Assembly (NCBI RefSeq): GCF_001484965.1
Contig: NZ_LLYY01000006.1
Location: 1-64,000, forward strand
Reading direction: 5' to 3'
Length of the DNA: 64,000 bases
DNA from: Shouchella shacheensis
Lineage (GTDB): Bacteria; Bacillota; Bacilli; Bacillales; Bacillaceae_D
Shown here: positions 17,559-26,237 of the stretch, piece by piece
How positions within the stretch are numbered: the stretch's first letter is position 1
How the letters are laid out: each line of letters begins with the position of its first letter
Notes under the pieces: model-generated
The model's database searches: none
What the model saw: only the letters and a program-made list of their open reading frames with translations
Told to the model about the DNA's origin: nothing
Translations under genes and position numbers: made by a program

Positions 17559-18737
17559 ATGGCAAAAGTATTAAAAGCTGGCGTAGACGCTGGGAATAAT
17601 TCATTAAAGTTGGCGGTGCAAGATCAAGAACCGATGATTATCCCCACCTCCTACTACTTATATGTTGGCGAAAGCTCTGATCAATTCACTTCAGAACAAG
17701 AAGACATCCCGCCAAAAGAATTGATTGATAACATCGATGTTACGATTACGTCCGCGGCCATTAGCACCAATGGGATGAGACACATCGTTGGCAGAAAAAT
17801 TCTGACCGACAACCTTAAATCGACCGAACTCGAAAAGCAATCCGATAAATCGACCGATGACATTCCTGTCATTGTTGCCTTATCAGGACTCGCGGTTAGT
17901 GCCATGAAGCAGCAACCTGACAAAGACACGTTGCGCGTCAACTACGACATTGGCCTCGCTTTGCCCATTGCCACCATTACTCCAGAAGCGGCGGCTAGAC
18001 AAGCAGAGCGCTTTACCGGCACACATACCGTCGTTTATCATCATCCATCCGGTCGTTCTGTGACTGTACATATCATGATTGAATACGCCAAATGCCTGCC
18101 AGAAGGGGCTGCGGCTGCCTGGGGCATTGTTTATAATCAAAAAGGAGAACTTGCCAAGAGGAAAGTAGAGGTCGGCAATCAAGTCGCTTCGAGAACGATG
18201 GAAGATAAAACCCTGCTTGTCTACGACATCGGGGCGGGAACGACCGAGAAAGTCGTATTGCACGGCGTGAAGTTCCTTCCAAAACAATCAAGCGGGTTAA
18301 ATTACGGATCCAAAGAGACGCTTATGGAGGTTCAAGCGATTTGGAACCATCAAAACCCACGCAATACGATTGATACGATGGTTGAATTTGAGGACATCTT
18401 TTTTGATTCCGAACACCCAAGGCACAATAGCCTTGTTCAACTCGCAAAGCCAGCGTTGTTACAGCTTTCCAACCAATTGAGTACAGACATAATTAATAAA
18501 ATTGACGACATGAAGGACGACCCATTTGTGTTTGTCATAGGTGGAGGCGCAGCTGTATTAAAAGACACTTTACACGCCACACTGAATAAAAAAGGACGTA
18601 CCACCAACGTCACCTTTGTCCAACGCCCTCTTTTCGCAAACGCCACTGGCTTACTGGTCTACGCCCTATCGCCACGTTTTCAGGCGCTCAAAGACAAAGA
18701 CCTAGGTGTTGCGGCAAATGCCGAAAAAGCAAAGTAA
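17559..18737 (+). CDS. parM: ParM/AlfA-type actin-like plasmid segregation protein
   Basis: 392 residues of the actin-like ATPase fold: phosphate-1 loop DAGNNSLKLA at residues 10-19, phosphate-2 YDIGAGTTEK near 225, and adenosine motif FVIGGGAAVLK near 325. It is of the ALP_N-containing ParM/StbA family used for plasmid segregation. It should polymerise with ATP and push apart replicons bound by ParR on parC. RBS AGGAGG is 7 bases before ATG 17559. parR overlaps its 3' end and the candidate centromere lies upstream, giving a complete type II partition locus. Confidence 0.85.
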   Translation: MAKVLKAGVDAGNNSLKLAVQDQEPMIIPTSYYLYVGESSDQFTSEQEDIPPKELIDNIDVTITSAAISTNGMRHIVGRKILTDNLKSTELEKQSDKSTDDIPVIVALSGLAVSAMKQQPDKDTLRVNYDIGLALPIATITPEAAARQAERFTGTHTVVYHHPSGRSVTVHIMIEYAKCLPEGAAAAWGIVYNQKGELAKRKVEVGNQVASRTMEDKTLLVYDIGAGTTEKVVLHGVKFLPKQSSGLNYGSKETLMEVQAIWNHQNPRNTIDTMVEFEDIFFDSEHPRHNSLVQLAKPALLQLSNQLSTDIINKIDDMKDDPFVFVIGGGAAVLKDTLHATLNKKGRTTNVTFVQRPLFANATGLLVYALSPRFQALKDKDLGVAANAEKAK

Positions 18738-19089
18738 GATTTACAAATCTGGGGACCGCTTGCAAGTCTATTTATCCAACAGCATCTCTGATGAATTCAT
18801 TGACTGGATCAATGAACAAAGCGACAAATCCGGCTTTTTCTTGTATGCGGCCGCGAAGCTCTATGAACAAACCGGTCGCATGGATGTTTCTGAGATCCTC
18901 CCCCGGAAATTGGTGCTCAAGGACTCTCCGTCTCCACCTATTTGGACGTCTACGGAAACGCTAGAAACACGTGCGATTCAGGAAAGCGCACCAACGATCG
19001 ATACCTTTGACGATTACGGGGAGGAAGAGACGGTAGAGAAAGTCGCTTGGGCTGGCACAGAGCTTGGGGACGATGATACATGGGGGTAA
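18718..19089 (+). CDS. parR: ParR-like centromere-binding protein
   Basis: About 123 residues from ATG 18718 (or GTG 18706), overlapping the parM stop by 20 bp. The N-terminal half (DRLQVYLSNSISDEFIDWIN, FFLYAAAKLYEQTG) fits a ribbon-helix-helix DNA-binding domain: a short strand then two helices. The C-terminal half is acidic and disordered, ending GDDDTWG; in ParR proteins that tail contacts the ParM filament. Identification rests on position after parM, size and this fold pattern. It would bind the repeats at 17188-17491 and autoregulate the operon. Confidence 0.7.
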   Translation: MPKKQSKIYKSGDRLQVYLSNSISDEFIDWINEQSDKSGFFLYAAAKLYEQTGRMDVSEILPRKLVLKDSPSPPIWTSTETLETRAIQESAPTIDTFDDYGEEETVEKVAWAGTELGDDDTWG

Positions 19090-19097
19090 AGATTTGA

Positions 19098-19140
19098 GGA
19101 AGGCGATGGAGGGTTGTTAAACCTCCATCGCCTTTTTTAT
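19098..19140 (+). terminator. Terminator of the parMR operon
   Basis: A 13-bp stem AAGGCGATGGAGG (19100-19112) with its complement (19122-19134) and a run of T (19133-19138). Confidence 0.9.
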
Positions 19141-19398
19141 TGTGTCTGCCGCGAAGTTAATGGATGTTCGTTGAACGGGTCTGCTCTCTCCTCTAGTTCA
19201 CGCAGTCCCTTCAACCGGAAAGCGCGACTCCTTAAGCCCACGCATGAATTCATCAACAGAGATATGGGCAATCATCCGCATATTACTGCCGTCAATCTTA
19301 CATAACGATGGTTGCGAATTCCAATGCCCCCGCAAAGGGACATTGGAATGGTCTACTTACGATACTATGAAACTTTTAAGACAAGCGTCGGCTAGACC
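19141..19398. other. Intergenic stretch with an inverted repeat
   Basis: No gene is seen. ATTCCAATG (about 19319-19327) is repeated inverted at about 19340-19348 around CCCCC/GGG, forming a hairpin without a T run; role unknown. Confidence 0.4.
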
Positions 19399-19707
19399 TT
19401 AAACACGTTGTCCAACATATAACCATCGGTCACGCTTTGCTGTAATGAAAATGGAAGGTCCATTCGCAAGGTCAACAGGGGAATTTTCAAAAGCGTAATA
19501 TTTCCGCTTCTCTTTGCCAAGGTCTTTGTATTTAAAATATCTTTTTTCACAGTTGCATTTGCCATGGCGTTTATGATCATCATAGCAATCGCACTTCCTT
19601 TTCTTTTGATGATCATATTTCTTTTTACACTTGCATTGACCCTGACATTTACAACCGCACTTTTTACGACAACGACATTTCTTACCCATTGAATAATCCC
19701 AGCTCAC
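19399..19707 (-). CDS. Cysteine/lysine-rich small protein, possibly spore coat
   Basis: 102 residues starting at GTG 19707 with a strong RBS (GAGGAGG). The first 57 residues contain twelve Cys in C-x-C and C-x3-C arrangements among Lys, Arg and His (KKCRCRKKCGCKC, CKCKKK, CDCYDDH, CNCEK). The last 40 residues lack Cys and look folded (SIFITAKRDRWLYVGQRV). Such composition suits either metal binding or a disulphide or isopeptide cross-linked coat/exosporium protein in a spore former. No named family recognised. It is a single gene in a region otherwise free of neighbours. Confidence 0.6.
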   Translation of the reverse strand: MSWDYSMGKKCRCRKKCGCKCQGQCKCKKKYDHQKKRKCDCYDDHKRHGKCNCEKRYFKYKDLGKEKRKYYAFENSPVDLANGPSIFITAKRDRWLYVGQRV

Positions 19708-20032
19708 CGTTTATTCCTCCTCTCTTTTAGTATAAGAACAATATATGAAAAAAAAAATGTAGGTGCATGGTCAGCTCCTCTGGTGTACCTTCATCAACTT
19801 TTAATAAAGAAGGGGACAAGTTGCTCATTTTTTGAGAAAACAGGCGGAAGATTAGGAGGGGGATGTCAAGCAGGCCTTGCCGGTGTGTGAGAAAAACGAC
19901 CTTTCAAACGGTAAACAAGAGGGCCTTTCTCTTCTTTTAGAGGAAGTGAAACCAAGAGTAGATGTCGTTGATCAACCTCCCCTAAGCGGCGATTGCCCTT
20001 CTTTCTACCGATATACGATTCACCGAAAAAAA

Positions 20033-20085
20033 TGTAAACCATTCAACATCAATATGTTGACAGATCCAACATTCTCTCATACGAT
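20033..20085 (+). promoter_or_regulatory. yhfTS promoter with BirA-like operator
   Basis: TGTAAACC (20033-20040) and TGTTGACA (20055-20062) form a dyad with 14 bp between, close to the Firmicutes BirA operator TGTnAACC-N14-16-GGTTnACA. The right half contains the -35 TTGACA (20057-20062), and TACGAT (20080-20085) is the -10 at 17 bp. BirA with biotin would block the promoter. In B. subtilis the yhfTS genes follow bioY2 in a BirA-controlled operon, which agrees. The rest of 19708-20114 shows no gene. Confidence 0.6.
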
Positions 20086-20114
20086 GGCTTCATACTCATA
20101 TGGAGGGACTTCTT

Positions 20115-21536
20115 ATGCCACATATCGCCCAACCGTTGGATCAACATTCCCGCTCACATCCAGATCGTCTGGCACTCTGCTACAATGGACGGAGCAGAAC
20201 GTATTCTGAACTTTATTGCGATGTTGAAGCCATGCGACTCACTTTGTTTGCATTCGCAGACGAGCATTTCCCAAAAGGACATCGCGTTCGTGTTGGGCTC
20301 TCCCTCCCAAACCAGGATGAATTATTGCAGGCATTCCTAGCCGTGACAAGCCTCGGATGGATCGCAGCTCCTCTAAATAAAGACTGGAACACCGCTATGC
20401 GGAGCGAAGCACTCACGACAGCGCAAATCGACATGGTGATCGCCGATGAACGGTTTCCCTCTCCTTTGCCTATGGTTGGCATCAAGGACCTTCGACATAT
20501 TTCCCGGGAAACGTCTACCCCCCTTCCCATCGCGAAAGGGGAAGATCTCTTTTACTTGGGCTTTACTTCTGGTAGCACGGGCTCTCCCAAAAGCTTTGTT
20601 CGCACCCACCAATCCTGGACAGCAAGCATGAATGCTGCCAGTGAGGCGTTTGGTTTGGATTCGCAAGACCGAATCTATGCCCCCGGCACGCTTTCTCACT
20701 CTCTGTTCCTTTTTGCCGCCGTCCACACTCTGTATATTGGAGCGACGCTGTATTTGGAGCCTTCTTTTCAGTCGACAGAGGTGCACGCCAGGCTTGCCCG
20801 AAAAGAAGTGAACGTTCTTTACGGTGTGCCTACCATGTGTGAGGCCGTGGCTCAAGAAGCAGAGGAGTCGCTAGATGGGATTAAAGCAGTCATTATTTCC
20901 GGAGCAAAATGGACAAAGAGGCAGATTGAGCGGGCAAAGGCTACATTCCCCAAGGCCGAGCTCTATGAATTTTACGGAGCTTCCGAGTTAAGTTTTATTA
21001 CCTACATGAGCCACAAAGCCAGAAGTTGGCCGACCACTGCGGCTGGCTTTCCTTTTCCTAAGGTTGAAGTCCAGCAACAAGGGGAGGAGGGCTTGCTGTA
21101 TGTACGGAGTCCGTATGTCTTCAGCGGTTACGTTGGCCAAGAGAAGAACATGGAGGAGTGGCAGACAGTGCATGACATCGGCTATGTCACTGAGGAAGGG
21201 ATGGTCCACATTCTCGGTCGTTCAGGCAACATGATGATTATCGGCGGTGAGAATGTCTATCCAGAGGAAATCGAGCAGCTTGTGAAAGAACTGGAGTTTG
21301 TCGATGAAGCCGTGGCGGTGGCCATCCCCCACCCTTATTGGGGCAACCAAATGGTGCTGTTTGCCACAACGTCGCGAAACGACTTCGCCGAGTGCAAGAA
21401 AGACATTCGGGCTCATTGCGCCGCGCGCCTCCCTGTCTTTAAACGGCCACGGCGCCTTTACTTCCGTGACCAGCTTCCCCTTCTCCCAAGCGGAAAAGTG
21501 GACCGACGCCGCCTAGCAGGTGCGATCTATGCCTGA
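20115..21536 (+). CDS. yhfT: Acyl-CoA synthetase, YhfT-like
   Basis: 473 residues from ATG 20115 (RBS GGAGGG). It is an ANL-superfamily ligase: P-loop-like GFTSGSTGSPKSF near residue 145, ELYEFYGASE near 275, and DIGYVTEEGMVHILGR near 355, with the C-terminal lysine in PLLPSGKVDRR. It activates a carboxylic acid to its acyl-CoA via acyl-AMP. The next gene, a thiolase, overlaps it by 8 bp, matching B. subtilis yhfT-yhfS in order and size. A BirA-like operator lies upstream, so a link to biotin or pimelate metabolism is likely, though the true substrate is unknown. Confidence 0.8.
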   Translation: MPHIAQPLDQHSRSHPDRLALCYNGRSRTYSELYCDVEAMRLTLFAFADEHFPKGHRVRVGLSLPNQDELLQAFLAVTSLGWIAAPLNKDWNTAMRSEALTTAQIDMVIADERFPSPLPMVGIKDLRHISRETSTPLPIAKGEDLFYLGFTSGSTGSPKSFVRTHQSWTASMNAASEAFGLDSQDRIYAPGTLSHSLFLFAAVHTLYIGATLYLEPSFQSTEVHARLARKEVNVLYGVPTMCEAVAQEAEESLDGIKAVIISGAKWTKRQIERAKATFPKAELYEFYGASELSFITYMSHKARSWPTTAAGFPFPKVEVQQQGEEGLLYVRSPYVFSGYVGQEKNMEEWQTVHDIGYVTEEGMVHILGRSGNMMIIGGENVYPEEIEQLVKELEFVDEAVAVAIPHPYWGNQMVLFATTSRNDFAECKKDIRAHCAARLPVFKRPRRLYFRDQLPLLPSGKVDRRRLAGAIYA

Positions 21537-22668
21537 AGCCGTGATCGTTCGTGCGAAACGTACAGCCATTGGCAAAATCCACGGCCTGCACAGCCAGCTG
21601 CGTCCGGAAACGCTGGGCGCCCTTGTGATTGAGGACTTGCTCGACGGCCTCCCCTGCCCTCCCGCTGATATCGCCGAAGTCATCTTAGGAAATACCGTGG
21701 GCGAAGGTGGCAACATCGCCCGCCTTTCCTTGCTCGAAGCAGGATTGCCCGTGGGTGTACCAGCGCTAACGGTGGACCGCCAGTGCGCCTCCGGGCTTGA
21801 AGCCGTGATTCTGGCCGCCCGCCTTATTGAAGCCGGTGCCGGAGACGTTTATATCGCAGGCGGCGTGGAAAGCACGAGCCTTGAACCGAAAAAATTCCGG
21901 GCGTCGCGGGAGCATGGAAAGCTGCGTTTTGAAAGGGAGGTAGAGCGTGCCTCGTTTTCTCCTGAGCGGTTTGGGGACCCAGACATGAGTACAGCAGCAG
22001 AAAACGTCGCGCGTGAGTGCCGGATATCACGTGTAGCGCAGGATGACTTTGCGCTTCGAAGCTATACAAGAGCTTGGGCCGCGCAAGAGAAGGGCCGGTT
22101 TGAGGAAGAGAAAATTGCTGTTCATAAGGGGGTACCCGACGAAGGCATCCGCCCCGTCAATCACCGCCTGCTTCAGCGAATGTCGCCTCTGTGTGGAAAG
22201 GAAGGAACGGTGACCGCCGGCAACGCCTGCGCCAAGAACGACGGCGCCTGTGCGCTGGTGCTGATGTCACGGCAAAAGTGCGATGAGCTCGGATTGAAAC
22301 CGCTTGTCACTTTTGTCGGAGCCGCGAGTGCCGGCTGCGACCCTCGGCTAGCAGGCCTCGGTCCGATTCCGGCTGTCCGAAAGCTTTTATCGGAGCAAAC
22401 GCTTACGGCGGGAGACCTGGATGCGATTGAATTCAACGAAGCCTTCGCCTCGCAAGTGCTTGCCTGCGCCCATGAACTCTCCTTGCCTATGGATCGGCTC
22501 AATCAAAGCGGAGGCGCGCTCGCTTTCGGCCATCCTTATGCGGCCTCCGGTGCGATCAATGTCTGCCGTCTCACGCAAGAGTTGCTCCGGACCGGCGGTG
22601 AACTCGGCTTGGCCACGCTCGCAAGCGCAGGAGGACTTGGGGTCGCGGCTCTGTTCCGGCAGGGGTAG
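21529..22668 (+). CDS. yhfS: Thiolase (acetyl-CoA acetyltransferase), YhfS-like
   Basis: 379 residues from ATG 21529. Active-site Cys in VDRQCASGLEAV near residue 86, His in the NEAFASQ region and GGALAFGHPYAASGA near 330-345; the terminal CxG Cys of thiolases is replaced: the end reads ATLASAGGLGVAALF, lacking the second catalytic Cys (usual CIGGGMG). That substitution could change the reaction or favour one direction. It overlaps the acyl-CoA synthetase stop and shares its promoter. Likely catalyses thiolytic cleavage or condensation of acyl-CoA in the same pathway. Confidence 0.82.
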   Translation: MPEAVIVRAKRTAIGKIHGLHSQLRPETLGALVIEDLLDGLPCPPADIAEVILGNTVGEGGNIARLSLLEAGLPVGVPALTVDRQCASGLEAVILAARLIEAGAGDVYIAGGVESTSLEPKKFRASREHGKLRFEREVERASFSPERFGDPDMSTAAENVARECRISRVAQDDFALRSYTRAWAAQEKGRFEEEKIAVHKGVPDEGIRPVNHRLLQRMSPLCGKEGTVTAGNACAKNDGACALVLMSRQKCDELGLKPLVTFVGAASAGCDPRLAGLGPIPAVRKLLSEQTLTAGDLDAIEFNEAFASQVLACAHELSLPMDRLNQSGGALAFGHPYAASGAINVCRLTQELLRTGGELGLATLASAGGLGVAALFRQG

Positions 22669-22687
22669 GGAGTGCAGCGCATACGAG

Positions 22688-22728
22688 CGAAAGCCGCATT
22701 TCTCACTAAAAGAATGCGGCTTTTTTTG
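22688..22728 (+). terminator. Terminator of the yhfTS operon
   Basis: AAAGCCGCATT pairs with AATGCGGCTTT around a 10-base loop and runs into seven T. Confidence 0.9.
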
Positions 22729-22754
22729 TCATTGGGAGGCATATGCTCGTCTTA

Positions 22755-23365
22755 TTACATGTTGAGCTTCTTTATTTCTGTTTTCGAAAGCCCTGTAAGC
22801 GCCGAAACCTTGGAAATATCCATGCCATCAGCTAGCAAACGAGTGGCTATTTCTTTTCCCCTTTCTTCTTTTCCTTCTTTCATTCCTTCCTCTTTCCCTT
22901 CCTCTTTCCCTTCTTTTATTCCTTCCCTTCGAGCTGTGGCCAATGCCGAGCGTTCATCTAGCAATGCCTTTTGACTCATTTCATACAGTCGGCGAACTTC
23001 TTTGTCTTGACTAAGAAATTCCAGCGTCGTCATCGCTTTTTTTAACTCCGGTGTTCCCATCGCTAGTTCCTCCCATTCTGATTGATCGATTCCTTTTAGA
23101 AATAGCAGCCATCTTGTCAGTCGATCCGATAATTGAAAATGGTCTATCTCCAATTTCGGAAGCTCCATGATGTGGATTTCAATATCATCTGTTAACATGA
23201 CATGGGTTGTATCTTCAAATCAAATGAAACGTATTGTGGTACTGACCATTTGCTACGACGTTGAAATCCAGGATGTTAATCGTAATGGTCTTTTTAAGAT
23301 CTCGGTATTCTCCGCCTTCTTGCATCTGTTCTTCATAAAGTTTCGCCCAATGAGCTGACGTTATT
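22755..23365 (-). pseudogene. Rpn family PD-(D/E)XK nuclease, truncated and frameshifted
   Basis: The readable C-terminal 147 residues (ATG-like start at 23198) contain the Rpn family helical segment and a run of six KEGKEEG-type repeats before the end SALTGLSKTEIKKLNM. Upstream, in another frame, the family segment WAKLYEEQMQEGGEY...TITINILDFN continues up to about 23365; the frames meet near 23215, where a base has been lost or gained. The N-terminal catalytic part is absent. An intact relative lies at 24925. Rpn proteins are recombination-promoting nucleases related to transposases. Confidence 0.75.
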
Positions 23366-23392
23366 GTCACTCAAATAGGGGAAAAAGAGCGC

Positions 23393-24034
23393 TTAACGCT
23401 CCCCTCCCTCCCACTCCCCATAAAACCATTCTAAAAACAGTTCCATGCGCTTATGGCGTGTTTGCGCGATGTCACGGGCGGTTGGCGTGTTCATACGATC
23501 TTTGAGCAGCAACAGTTTTTCATAGAAATGGTGGACCGCCGAGGATTTCCCGTTACGGTATTCCTCCACCGTCATTTCACTTCTAACAGGCAATGCCGGA
23601 TCATACAAGCCCTGCCCTTTGGCCCCCGCATACTGAAAGGTGCGCGCGATCCCAATGGCTCCTATGGCGTCCAAACGATCCGCATCCTGCACTACCTCGG
23701 CTTCAAGCGTACGGACTCTTTCGCCTTGGCCACCTTTAAACGAAATGGTTTGAATGATCTCCATAATGTGATCCACTTGCGATTCCTCTACAGCGCGCTC
23801 TTGCAGCCAATCCCTGATGGAAAGACGTGCTTCTTCCTCACTCGCTACCACTTTGTCATCAGCCAGATCATGGAACAAGGCCGCAAGCGTCACAACAAGC
23901 AGATCTGCCTCTTCCTTCTCCCCTAGATGCCGCGCCCATTTTGTCACTCGTTCAATGTGATAATAGTCATGCCCGGTCGTTTCGTTCAACAGCTTCTCCC
24001 TCACCCAGCCCTCGGCTTCTTCAATGATGTCCAT
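23393..24034 (-). CDS. HD-domain phosphohydrolase
   Basis: 213 residues from ATG 24034 (RBS AGGGAGG). The HD metal motif is complete: His in HDYYHIERV near residue 22-26, HD in ALFHDLADDK near 54-55, and a distal Asp in VVQDADRLDAIGAIG near 115. Size and order match the YpgQ/YedJ group of cytoplasmic HD hydrolases, one member of which has been described as a nucleotide pyrophosphohydrolase. No operon partners. The substrate is inferred only from family. Confidence 0.85.
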   Translation of the reverse strand: MDIIEEAEGWVREKLLNETTGHDYYHIERVTKWARHLGEKEEADLLVVTLAALFHDLADDKVVASEEEARLSIRDWLQERAVEESQVDHIMEIIQTISFKGGQGERVRTLEAEVVQDADRLDAIGAIGIARTFQYAGAKGQGLYDPALPVRSEMTVEEYRNGKSSAVHHFYEKLLLLKDRMNTPTARDIAQTRHKRMELFLEWFYGEWEGGER

Positions 24035-24416
24035 CTATGCCTCCCTGCTGGCTTTATTTTAAGCCAGTCTATTCGTTTTTCTTATTTTATGGCGATGATG
24101 CCCTTTATGTCGAGCCCCAAAAGACGTCTCTAGAGCAAGAAACCACACCAAACCAACCCGGCTTGGTCACCTCTTCGCTGTTGGTCTTGCCGCTCTGGGT
24201 TGCGCTCCCCCTCCACTTGTTGCCGAACAAGGGACTGTCTCCTTCGAAAATGAGAGCCTGCTGACGTTCGTTGATGCGGTACCTAGCGCTTCAATTGTCT
24301 AACTTTAACAATTCCTTTGAGATTCGGTGACAATTATGCCAAAGACGTTTTACTTTATTATCCTGAGATATACATACGGTATGATCGGAATACTACTGAA
24401 AAGGATTTGTTTATCC
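24035..24416. other. Intergenic stretch, no gene seen
   Basis: About 380 bases with no reading frame that has an RBS and a plausible protein. The left edge holds the RBS of the HD gene and the right edge the RBS of the small membrane protein. Confidence 0.4.
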
Positions 24417-24683
24417 ATGAAAACGCATCGCGCATTTGTCTTTATTTTGTTTGCCATTGGCGGCGTGCTCCTAACCGGGCTTGCTGGCATTCTCTTCAGA
24501 TACATCATCGCACTCGTCTGGCCGGACGGCTTCATTGCCGGCTTCTCCATCTGGGGATCGTTTTTCGTCACGGCCTTGCCAGGATTGGTGGGCTCCCTAT
24601 ATTGGGCGTATTTCTTTATTAAAAAGGAACGACACGAAACAAAGCACCTAGATGACCCTCAACGCTCGGATAAAACAAGTTAA
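24417..24683 (+). CDS. Small membrane protein, 88 aa
   Basis: 88 residues from ATG 24417 (RBS AAAAGGA). Two hydrophobic segments at about residues 6-30 (FVFILFAIGGVLLTGLAGILF) and 45-70 (FSIWGSFFVTALPGLVGSLYW), followed by a charged cytoplasmic tail (KKERHETKHLDD). No motif I recognise. A strong terminator follows the stop, so it is transcribed alone. Confidence 0.6.
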   Translation: MKTHRAFVFILFAIGGVLLTGLAGILFRYIIALVWPDGFIAGFSIWGSFFVTALPGLVGSLYWAYFFIKKERHETKHLDDPQRSDKTS

Positions 24684-24699
24684 ACAGAGCGGCGAGCCT

Positions 24700-24736
24700 G
24701 AGGCAGAACACCTGATTCTTCCTGCCTCTTTTTTTG
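24700..24736 (+). terminator. Terminator of the 88-aa membrane protein gene
   Basis: GAGGCAG (24700-24706) pairs with CTGCCTC (24722-24728) and is followed by seven T. Confidence 0.8.
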
Positions 24737-24849
24737 TAAGGATTGGACTCTGAGGGGGCGGACATCGCTCGTGGTGGAGCTGTACGAGCGGAAACGGGAG
24801 ACACTGTGAAGCCAGATCGACTGCTTAAAATGACCGTGCTTCATGGTCA

Positions 24850-24886
24850 GCAAAAATAGCCTTAGGAAACACAGCCCCTAAGGCTC
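24850..24886 (-). terminator. Terminator of the Rpn gene
   Basis: AGCCTTAGG (24858-24866) and CCTAAGGCT (24877-24885) form the stem; on the minus strand ATTTTTG follows. Confidence 0.75.
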
Positions 24887-24924
24887 ATAGACGTTTTTCT
24901 AGCGTGCCTATAGTAGCACCGTTC

Positions 24925-25935
24925 TTAGTCCAGCTTTTCTTTTAGCTTTTTCAACGTTTCTCGATCTGTGTGCAAAGCTTCGATTAAATCATCATCTGAT
25001 TGATCAGGTTCTGCCTTTAACATCATTTTCAGCATACCAAGTTGTAGGGCTTCGAGCTTCTTGTCTTGCTCTTCCTTTTCCCTTTGCTGCTCTTCCATCT
25101 CTCTTTGCCGCTCTTCCATCTCTCTTTGCTGTTCTTCCATCTTCTTTTGCTGTTCTTCCATCTTCTTTTGCTGTCTTTCCTCATAGGCGTTACGATTGAT
25201 TTCATCATAAATTTCTTTTTTCCGACCAAAATAATCTGCCCAGTTTCTGTCATCTTCACTTATACTTTTCCATTGTTTTAGAAATTCAGTCATGATTTCC
25301 CCTCCTTTTGCTTGGTATTCTAAATATAGAGGTTCGTTAAGTGACTCCATGTTTTGAATCACAAGTGGCGCAAGATTTAATTCCAACTCGCTTTTTATTT
25401 CGTTTCCTTGCTTAGCTAATACATTCGAAAACTTCCGAAGTTCAATGTATTGGATTTCCATGGCATCGGATAATGGCTTATGCGTTTCCATTTCCAAGAG
25501 ACGAAATCTGTGATGGTATTTCTGTTCGTTTGCCTGATCCAAATTATAATATAAAAAATTAATGGCTATGGTCGTATTTAAGTGACGATACTCCTCGCCC
25601 TGTTTTAATTGAGAGAAAAACGCTTCCGCCCAATAATACATCGTTCGCTTTTCCATGGACGGTTGTGCTCTAATTTGCATCTCGACATTTATTCGTCGCC
25701 CATCATCGGTGATTACAATGACATCCAGCCTTGTTGTCTTGCTCTCTGGGCGCTTGCCAATACGCTCGTTATTCGCAAAATGGATAGCTTTAATTTTACT
25801 ATACCCCAAATGTTCCGGCAATAAAGCATTCAACATCTCAATTAAAAACGTCTCCCTGCCTTCCTTTGCGTACATCAGCTTAAAGGCGACATCATTCTTT
25901 AGATCCATTAGTCCTTGGACTTCTTCAATGGGCAT
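24925..25935 (-). CDS. Rpn family recombination-promoting nuclease
   Basis: 336 residues. The PD-(D/E)XK core is complete: MDLKNDVAFKLMYA near residue 10-23, then RLDVIVITDDGRRINVEMQI near 67-88 with catalytic Asp and ExQ. Family members (Rpn, formerly transposase_31) cut DNA and promote recA-independent recombination. Residues 250-295 are a run of heptads (EEQQKKM, EERQREM) encoded by almost identical 21-bp units at about 25070-25190, a recently expanded coiled coil. RBS GGAGG precedes the ATG. A broken relative is at 22755. Rpn genes often vary in repeat number by slippage. Confidence 0.85.
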   Translation of the reverse strand: MPIEEVQGLMDLKNDVAFKLMYAKEGRETFLIEMLNALLPEHLGYSKIKAIHFANNERIGKRPESKTTRLDVIVITDDGRRINVEMQIRAQPSMEKRTMYYWAEAFFSQLKQGEEYRHLNTTIAINFLYYNLDQANEQKYHHRFRLLEMETHKPLSDAMEIQYIELRKFSNVLAKQGNEIKSELELNLAPLVIQNMESLNEPLYLEYQAKGGEIMTEFLKQWKSISEDDRNWADYFGRKKEIYDEINRNAYEERQQKKMEEQQKKMEEQQREMEERQREMEEQQREKEEQDKKLEALQLGMLKMMLKAEPDQSDDDLIEALHTDRETLKKLKEKLD

Positions 25936-26197
25936 TACATCAGCCTCCTATGGAAATGGGATGGAGATTAAGTGAATGGAAAAATTGTTACCGTTTACGG
26001 AAATTCTTGAAATTGGGAGACGTGTTCTAAAAGGCTGAATGAGAAGGGGCGGAAAATGCGGGTCAAGCGGTACGTTATTGAGCTCATTATAGCATGAGAA
26101 GAAATCTCTGACTACTCCTTGGCTACCCCTACTCTGTGGAACTAATCATGGCGAGACCGAAAAGCGCAAGAGGGTCGATCTACCCGCCGGAGCTAGA

Positions 26198-26230
26198 CAA
26201 AAATGACCCAAGCATCGTTCGGCTTGGGTC
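26198..26230 (-). terminator. Terminator of the DUF2512 gene
   Basis: ACCCAAGC (26206-26213) and GCTTGGGT (26222-26229) form the stem; on the minus strand CATTTTTG follows. The preceding 25936-26197 holds only upstream sequence of the Rpn gene. Confidence 0.8.
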
Positions 26231-26237
26231 CCTGATG

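Noticed and set aside
19877-20209. 110-codon frame before the acyl-CoA synthetase
   Set aside because: It crosses the promoter and operator of that gene and its end overlaps the gene in another frame.
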